From positions 1 through 59,309 of the forward strand of contig NZ_AKJK01000057.1 in the NCBI RefSeq assembly GCF_000282375.1: a DNA stretch of 59,309 nucleotides. The letters are read 5' to 3'. A model generated the notes under the pieces. The model searched no databases, was not told where the DNA came from, and worked only from the letters and a program-made list of their open reading frames with translations. Positions 54,058-59,309 of the stretch are shown here, one piece after another; positions within the stretch are counted from its first letter, which is position 1; each line of letters starts with the position of its first letter. The DNA is from Pseudomonas sp. GM50 (GTDB lineage: Bacteria > Pseudomonadota > Gammaproteobacteria > Pseudomonadales > Pseudomonadaceae). The position numbers and the translations under genes are program-made.

Positions 54058-55338
54058 ATGGACGCTCTGATTCTGCTCGGCAGTTTTATCGCTTTGATCC
54101 TGATCGGCATGCCGGTCGCCTACGCCCTGGGGCTTTCTGCCCTGATCGGTGCGTGGTGGATCGACATCCCGTTCCAGGCGCTGATGATTCAGGTCGCCGG
54201 TGGCGTGAACAAATTCTCGTTGCTGGCGATTCCGTTCTTCGTGCTCGCCGGTGCGATCATGGCCGAGGGCGGCATGTCCCGGCGACTGGTGGCTTTTGCC
54301 GGGGTGCTGGTGGGGTTCGTGCGCGGCGGGTTGTCGCTGGTGAACATCATGGCCTCGACCTTCTTCGGCGCGATTTCTGGCTCTTCGGTGGCGGACACGG
54401 CGTCGGTCGGTTCGGTGCTGATTCCGGAAATGGAACGTCGCGGCTACCCGCGGGATTTCTCCACCGCGGTGACGGTCAGCGGTTCGGTGCAAGCCCTGTT
54501 GACGCCGCCCAGCCATAACTCGGTGCTCTACTCGCTGGCCGCTGGCGGGACCGTTTCGATCGCTTCGCTGTTCATGGCCGGCGTGGTGCCGGGCCTGCTG
54601 ATGAGCGCGTGCCTGATGGTGCTGTGCCTGATCTTCGCCAGAAAGCGCAATTACCCCAAGGGCGAAGTCATTCCGCTCAAGGAGGCGCTGAAAATCTGCG
54701 GTGAAGCGATGTGGGGCATGATGGCGATGGTCATCATTCTCGGCGGCATTCTCTCGGGCATCTTCACCGCCACCGAATCGGCGGCGATCGCGGTGCTGTG
54801 GGCGTTCTTCGTCACCATGTTCATTTACCGCGACTACAAGTGGAGTGAGCTGCCCAAGTTGATGCACCGCACGGTGCGCACTATCTCGATCGTGATGATC
54901 CTGATCGGCTTCGCCGCCAGCTTCGGCTACATCATGACGCTGATGCAGATCCCGGCGAAGATCACCACGATGTTCCTGACCCTGTCGGACAACCGTTACG
55001 TGATCCTGATGTGCATCAACGTGATGCTGCTGTTGCTCGGCACGGTGATGGACATGGCGCCGCTGATCCTGATCCTCACGCCGATTCTGATGCCGGTGAT
55101 TCTGGGCATTGGTGTGGACCCGGTGCAGTTCGGCATGATCATGCTGGTGAACCTGGGGATCGGCTTGATCACGCCGCCAGTGGGCGCGGTGCTGTTTGTC
55201 GGCTCAGCGGTGGGCAAGGTCAGTATCGAAAGCACCGTAAAAGCGCTGCTGCCGTTCTATGGCGTGCTGTTCCTGGTACTGATGGCCGTGACCTACATTC
55301 CCGCCATTTCGCTGTGGTTGCCGCATTTGGTGTTGTAA
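54058..55338 (+). CDS. dctM: TRAP transporter large permease subunit DctM
   Basis: Inner-membrane permease of 426 residues and about twelve hydrophobic segments. The DctM signature FFVLAGAIMAEGGMSRRLV and the SGSSVADTASVGSVLIPEM segment are intact. The start follows the dctQ stop directly. A strong hairpin lies ten bases downstream. It forms the uronate importer together with DctP and DctQ. Confidence 0.94.
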   Translation: MDALILLGSFIALILIGMPVAYALGLSALIGAWWIDIPFQALMIQVAGGVNKFSLLAIPFFVLAGAIMAEGGMSRRLVAFAGVLVGFVRGGLSLVNIMASTFFGAISGSSVADTASVGSVLIPEMERRGYPRDFSTAVTVSGSVQALLTPPSHNSVLYSLAAGGTVSIASLFMAGVVPGLLMSACLMVLCLIFARKRNYPKGEVIPLKEALKICGEAMWGMMAMVIILGGILSGIFTATESAAIAVLWAFFVTMFIYRDYKWSELPKLMHRTVRTISIVMILIGFAASFGYIMTLMQIPAKITTMFLTLSDNRYVILMCINVMLLLLGTVMDMAPLILILTPILMPVILGIGVDPVQFGMIMLVNLGIGLITPPVGAVLFVGSAVGKVSIESTVKALLPFYGVLFLVLMAVTYIPAISLWLPHLVL

Positions 55339-55347
55339 CCCTTTATT

Positions 55348-55415
55348 TGCAGGAGCCAGGCTTGCCGGCGAAAGCGTTCTTGAGTACGCCTTCGCCGGCA
55401 AGCCTGGCTCCTGCA
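55348..55415. repeat. Perfect hairpin (TGCAGGAGCCAGGCTTGCCGGCGAA type), likely terminator of dctM
   Basis: TGCAGGAGCCAGGCTTGCCG and its exact complement pair across a short loop over 68 bases just after dctM. It is a GC-rich variant of the REP motif. Such a hairpin would end or stabilise the uronate operon message. No T-run follows. Confidence 0.8.
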
Positions 55416-55461
55416 AAGGCCATTCATTCATGTCCCACAAACCTTCATATCGCTGGTCAAC

Positions 55462-56337
55462 ATGACGCCAACAATCCTCGAACTCGAAGACGAACTCACC
55501 CGCCTCACCCTCGCCCCCGAACTCGGTGCGAGCATCGTCAACTGGACGGAACGCAGCACCGGCCAACCGCTGTTGCGCCACAGCGATCAGCACGCCTTGA
55601 ACACCGGCCTGCCCGGCAAACTCGCCTGCTATCCCTTGGCGCCGTGGTCGAACCGAATCTCGGAGGGTGGTTTCGATTGCCCGGATGGCTGGCTCGCGCT
55701 GGCGCCCAACAGCCTCACCGATCCCCTGCCGATTCACGGCAGTGCCTGGCAACAGCCGTGGCAGATCGTCTCGCACACCCGCGATGAAATCGTCCTGCAA
55801 CTCGACAGCACCACACCCTTCGCTTATCGCGCAAGGCAACGTTTCCATCTGAGTGAGGGCAAGTTGAGCATCGATTTGCAGGTCACCCATCTGGCTGAAC
55901 ACGCCGCCTGGCATGGCCTCGGTTTACACCCCTACTTCCCGCGCACTGCAGGCACTCGGTTGCAGACGCAGGCGCGACAGGTCTGGTTGTGCGACAGCAC
56001 AAAACTGCCAACACAACTCACTTCGATACCCAAGGATTGGGACTTCAGCCAGCCCCGGGCATTACCCGAAACGCTGGTGGACAACGGCTTTTGCGAATGG
56101 GACGGCCACTGCCTGATCCAGCAACCCGAACTGGGTTATGAACTGGAATGCCAGGCCACCGGCAGCGACTACTACCTGCTCTACTGCCCCGTAGGCCTGG
56201 AATTTTTCTGCATCGAACCGGTAAGCCACCCGGTCAATGCCCATCACTTGCCGGGTCGGCCAGGGTTGCGTTTGCTGGAGCACGGCCAATCTGCCGAGCT
56301 CGGTTTCAGCCTGCGCTACCGCTACGCCAACAGCTGA
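55462..56337 (+). CDS. Aldose 1-epimerase family protein
   Basis: Mutarotase-like enzyme of 291 residues with the galactose mutarotase beta-sandwich fold. The recognisable parts are ELGASIVNW, LACYPLAPWSNRIS near residue 56, HGSAWQQPW (first His) and WHGLGLHPYFPR (second His). The protein would speed anomer exchange of a hexose or hexuronate and fits the uronate operon upstream, although a hairpin separates it from dctM. Its last 16 bases overlap the end of the convergent sensor-kinase gene. Confidence 0.82.
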   Translation: MTPTILELEDELTRLTLAPELGASIVNWTERSTGQPLLRHSDQHALNTGLPGKLACYPLAPWSNRISEGGFDCPDGWLALAPNSLTDPLPIHGSAWQQPWQIVSHTRDEIVLQLDSTTPFAYRARQRFHLSEGKLSIDLQVTHLAEHAAWHGLGLHPYFPRTAGTRLQTQARQVWLCDSTKLPTQLTSIPKDWDFSQPRALPETLVDNGFCEWDGHCLIQQPELGYELECQATGSDYYLLYCPVGLEFFCIEPVSHPVNAHHLPGRPGLRLLEHGQSAELGFSLRYRYANS

Positions 56338-58007
56338 GTCAGCACCGCGCGCAACTTGCCGGGTTTCACCGGTTTGTTCAGCAGCGGCGCGTCGAGTCGC
56401 TGCAGTGAGCGCCGACATTGGTCGGTGCGGTCGGCGGTGATGATCACCGCCGGAATCGCCTGGCTGAAATGCTCGCGCAAATGCCGCACCACTTCACAGC
56501 CCACCACCCCGTGATCCAGGTGATAGTCCGCCAGAATCACTTCCGGCGCCTGTCCCTGCAAAGCCACCAGCGCGGTGGCCTCGTCGGTGGCGGTGACCAC
56601 CTCGCAGCCCCACTGGCCGAGCAGCGCGCTCATGCTTTCAAGAATGCTGACCTCGTTGTCCAGCACCAACAGACGCCGGCCCGGCAATGGGTTGCCGGTA
56701 CTTGGCTGCGGCGCGACCTGACTGATCGGCAGTGGGATTTCATGGGAAATCGGCACCTCGATGCTGAACATCGAACCGCGCCCCGGCAGCGAATGAACCT
56801 GAATCCTGTAGTCGAGGATCTTGGCAATGCGTTCGACAATCGCCAGCCCCAGGCCCACGCCCTTGCGATCGGCGGCGCGCCCGACGTCCAGTTGGTTGAA
56901 CTCGAGGAAGATCGAGTCAAGACGAGCCGCCGGGATCCCGCGCCCGGTGTCCCAGACTTCGATACGCAGCGCATCGCCCCGGCGTCTTGCCCCCAGCAGA
57001 ATGCAGCCTTCGTCGGTGTAGCGGCAGGCATTGCTGAGGAAGTTGCGCAAAATCCGCGTCATCAAGCGCAAGTCGGTATGAAGGGCGTAATCGCCCATGT
57101 GCACCCGCAGGTTCAACCCGGCTGCCGCAGCCACCGACTGAAACTCCGAGACCAGTGGCGCGAACAATTCGTCGAGGCGGTACAGGGCAATATCCGGCTT
57201 CACCGCGGCCTGATCGAGCCGGGAAATATCCAGCAGATCGGTGAGCAAATCTTCAGCCCCTTCCAGCGCCTGATGCGTGCGCTCCACCAACACCTGCTCA
57301 ACGTCGGGCAGTTTGCGCTCGCGCAAGGTCGAGATCAGCAAACGCGCGGCGTTGAGCGGTTGCAGCAAGTCGTGACTGGCAGCGGCGAGGTATTTGTCCT
57401 TGCTGCGATTGGCCGCCTCGGCGGCATCACGGGCATCGCGCAAGGCTTCTGCGGCGTCCAGCAACTCGTTGGTGCGCGCGGTGACCCGCTGCTCCAGTTC
57501 GTCATTGAGTTGTTGCAGGCGTTGTTGGGCCAGTTTTCGCTCAGTGATGTCGGCGACAAAACCCTCCACCAAACCTTCCTGATCCGGTTTGAGCAGCAGG
57601 TTCATCAATACGTCGAGGACGCTGCCGTCCTTGCGCCGCAGCTGAGTTTCATAGCCCAGCAGGCTGCGCTCGCGCTGGAGGATTTCGCCGATGCTTTCCA
57701 GTTCTTGCGCCCCGCCGACGAACAGCGTGCCCGCCAGGTCCGTCAGGGAAAACAGCACCTCCTGCGGATTTTGATAACCGAGCATCCGCGCCAGCGCCGG
57801 GTTGGCGGCGCGCATGCCCTCCAGCAAGCTGGCCTGGAAGATCCCTTGCACCGCGTTTTCGAACAGCCATTTATAGCGGTTGCGTTCGGTTTCCAGTTCA
57901 TCCAGGCGCGCGGCCAGTTCCGGGTAATGACTCTTGCGCGTCGAATGGTTGCCTAAGCCGAGTAACCCGGCCAGCGCCCGTTGTTGCTCGTCAGAGGGCT
58001 TCGCCAT
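56322..58007 (-). CDS. Hybrid sensor histidine kinase/response regulator (ErcS/NahK-like)
   Basis: 561 residues, apparently cytoplasmic since no membrane segment is visible. A PAS domain occupies about 45-155 and a coiled coil 160-205. The HisKA domain has the phosphoacceptor H212 (SHDLLQPLNA), the ATPase domain has N-box LSNACRY and G-box DTGRGIP, and a C-terminal receiver carries the aspartate in LADYHLD. The layout matches the ErcS/NahK-type kinases of Pseudomonas. Its start overlaps the end of the upstream iron alcohol dehydrogenase gene by 17 bases, the arrangement I recall for ercA-ercS in P. putida (PP_2682/2683). A role in control of alcohol oxidation is likely by association only. 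Confidence 0.86.
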   Translation of the reverse strand: MAKPSDEQQRALAGLLGLGNHSTRKSHYPELAARLDELETERNRYKWLFENAVQGIFQASLLEGMRAANPALARMLGYQNPQEVLFSLTDLAGTLFVGGAQELESIGEILQRERSLLGYETQLRRKDGSVLDVLMNLLLKPDQEGLVEGFVADITERKLAQQRLQQLNDELEQRVTARTNELLDAAEALRDARDAAEAANRSKDKYLAAASHDLLQPLNAARLLISTLRERKLPDVEQVLVERTHQALEGAEDLLTDLLDISRLDQAAVKPDIALYRLDELFAPLVSEFQSVAAAAGLNLRVHMGDYALHTDLRLMTRILRNFLSNACRYTDEGCILLGARRRGDALRIEVWDTGRGIPAARLDSIFLEFNQLDVGRAADRKGVGLGLAIVERIAKILDYRIQVHSLPGRGSMFSIEVPISHEIPLPISQVAPQPSTGNPLPGRRLLVLDNEVSILESMSALLGQWGCEVVTATDEATALVALQGQAPEVILADYHLDHGVVGCEVVRHLREHFSQAIPAVIITADRTDQCRRSLQRLDAPLLNKPVKPGKLRAVLTQLLA

Positions 58008-59154
58008 AGACGACCTCGACGTCGCGCTGACTGGATTCGCGCGGGTTGGTAAGGATGCACGGGTCGTGCATGGCGTGTTGCGACAGGAACGGAATGTCCG
58101 CCGTACTCACCCCGTGCAGGCCCAGGGTTTCGTGGAAGCCAATGGCGTGCTTGAGGGCGATCAGGTGCTCGACCAGTCGCCCGCAAATCTGCCGGTGATT
58201 GAGGCCACGGCAATCAATACCGAAGGTCTCGGCGATCACCTTGAAGCGCTCCGGCGCCGAGCTGTAGTTGAACGCCACCACATGCTCCACCAGCACCGCA
58301 TTGCACAAACCATGAGGCAGATCGAGAAAGCCGCCAAGGCTGTGGGACATGGCGTGCACCGCGCCAAGGATCGCGTTGGAAAACGCCAACCCGGCCTGCA
58401 TGCTGCCGAGCATGATTTTCTCGCGCAGGGCGATGTCGCTGGGGTTGGCGATCATTTGCACCAGATTGACGTTGATCAGCCGCATCGCTTCCAGCGCATG
58501 AGGGTCGGTGAGCGGCCCGTGACCGGTAGAAACGAAGGCTTCGATGGCGTGGACCAACGCGTCGATGCCGGTACAGGCCGACAGGAACGGGTCCATGCTC
58601 AGGGTGGTTTCCGGATCGATCAGCGACACGTCCGGCACTGCGGCCTTGCTGACGATGGAGAATTTCATGCGTTCTTGCTGATTGGAGATGATCACGAATT
58701 GCGACACGTCGGCCGAAGTGCCGGCGGTGGTCGGGATCAGGATCAGCGGCGGGCTGGGCATGCGCAACATGTCCACGCCCTCGAATTCGAGGATGTTGCG
58801 CCCGTGGGCGACGACGATGCCAATGCCTTTGCCGCAGTCCATCGGGCTGCCGCCGCCGATCGCCACGATCACATCGCAGTGATTCTCCCGGTACAGCTCG
58901 GCGCCGAGCATGACCTCTTCAATCCGTGGGTTGGGCGAAACGTCGCTATATAAAAAGTAATCAATGCCCAGGGCTTGCAGGCTGGCCTCGACATCGGCGA
59001 CCCAACCGGCGGCAATCACACCGGGGTCGCTGACCACCAGCACCTTGCGGGCGCCGAAGGTCTTGGCATAGTTGCCGACGTTGTGCCGACAGCCGGCACC
59101 GAAGATGATTTCAGGCGAAACGAATTTACGCAGCTGGCTGAGATTCTGGCTCAT
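57991..59154 (-). CDS. ercA: Iron-containing alcohol dehydrogenase (ErcA-like)
   Basis: 387-residue group-III alcohol dehydrogenase. The NAD(P)-binding motif GGGSPMDCGKGIG is near residue 97 and ILIPTTAGTSAD near 135. The iron ligands follow as D...H...H...H, beginning with the aspartate of the DALVHAIEAFVSTGHGP region and ending with the histidines in AVHAMSHSLGG and DLPHGLCNA. ErcA is needed for growth on ethanol and other alcohols in P. aeruginosa and P. putida, with a signalling role more than a main catabolic one. The ATG at 59154 is supported by the conserved start (QLRKFVSPEIIFGAG). The downstream kinase gene is translationally coupled. Confidence 0.88.
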   Translation of the reverse strand: MSQNLSQLRKFVSPEIIFGAGCRHNVGNYAKTFGARKVLVVSDPGVIAAGWVADVEASLQALGIDYFLYSDVSPNPRIEEVMLGAELYRENHCDVIVAIGGGSPMDCGKGIGIVVAHGRNILEFEGVDMLRMPSPPLILIPTTAGTSADVSQFVIISNQQERMKFSIVSKAAVPDVSLIDPETTLSMDPFLSACTGIDALVHAIEAFVSTGHGPLTDPHALEAMRLINVNLVQMIANPSDIALREKIMLGSMQAGLAFSNAILGAVHAMSHSLGGFLDLPHGLCNAVLVEHVVAFNYSSAPERFKVIAETFGIDCRGLNHRQICGRLVEHLIALKHAIGFHETLGLHGVSTADIPFLSQHAMHDPCILTNPRESSQRDVEVVYGEAL

Positions 59155-59282
59155 TGGAAAGCCTGTTTTTATTGTTTTGGAAGGTAAAGCCCACACTAAA
59201 GCATCCGGCTGCGAATGCAATCAGACCAATGGATAGCCGCCGCCCGGGGTGCACTCCAATTTCAGACTCACCGAAGATCCCC

Positions 59283-59309
59283 GGTGGGAGGGGCTTTTGT
59301 GGCGAGGGG
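59283..59309. repeat. Partial REP element at the window end
   Basis: GGTGGGAGGGGCTTTTGTGG then CGAGGGG is a degenerate GTGGGAG arm running into a TGTGGCGAGGGG arm, cut by the window edge. From 59155 to here no gene is seen. Confidence 0.5.

Noticed and set aside
56418..57956. 512-residue rightward ORF opposite the hybrid kinase
   Set aside because: Shadow of the kinase; composition typical of antisense frames.

Overview
The window is chromosomal DNA of a fluorescent-group Pseudomonas. The evidence is the protein sequences (acnB, DUF1652, DUF1289, ErcA-type dehydrogenase, copCD, Udh-type uronate operon), a high-GC codon style, and many REP/REPIN palindromes of the GTGGGAGCGAGCCTGCTCGCGA, GTAGGAGCGAGGCTTGCCCGCGAA and TGTGGCGAGGGGGCTTGCCCCC types in the gaps between genes. 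I see no rRNA, tRNA, CRISPR array or intact IS element.

Layout. 1-6.4 kb is core metabolism: a DUF1289 protein, aconitase B, an SdaC-type amino-acid permease and a D-2-hydroxyacid dehydrogenase. 6.4-28.3 kb is a complete type VI secretion system with the gene order I recall for P. aeruginosa HSI-3: a leftward arm tssJ-tssK-tssL-tssM-tssA and a divergent rightward arm tssB-tssC-hcp-tssE-tssF-tssG-clpV. The rightward arm continues through two unusual genes (a flavin/NAD(P)-oxidoreductase-like protein and a small cytidine-deaminase-fold protein) into vgrG and a MORN/YwqK-like gene. A convergent DUF4280 PAAR-like spike-tip gene follows. 28.5-30.4 kb holds an APH-like phosphotransferase and an SDR dehydrogenase. 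30.4-31.9 kb is an AT-richer island with a 196-bp nested palindrome, a two-gene module resembling a toxin-antitoxin pair (ADP-ribosyltransferase-like protein plus partner) and a decayed small ORF. 31.9-37 kb carries a Gfo/Idh/MocA oxidoreductase behind twin palindromic operators, two small Pseudomonas proteins, a PAS-PAS-PAS-LuxR regulator and a textbook ECF41 sigma factor operon with its own promoter.

37-45.6 kb is the reductive pyrimidine (uracil/thymine) degradation locus: amidohydrolase and NCS1 permease leftward; dihydropyrimidinase and the two dihydropyrimidine dehydrogenase subunits rightward; and a RutR-like TetR regulator. 45.7-49.9 kb holds copCD and an EmrAB-type efflux pair. 50.6-56.3 kb is a uronate/aldarate operon: uronate dehydrogenase, lactonase, DctPQM TRAP transporter, and an aldose-1-epimerase-like gene. 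56.3-59.2 kb holds a hybrid sensor kinase and an iron-dependent alcohol dehydrogenase, which resemble ErcS/ErcA of the ethanol-oxidation regulon.

The best candidates for undescribed biology are the oxidoreductase-deaminase pair embedded between clpV and vgrG, and the ADP-ribosyltransferase-like two-gene module at 30.6-31.6 kb. All functional calls rest on reading motifs and gene order; no database search was run.
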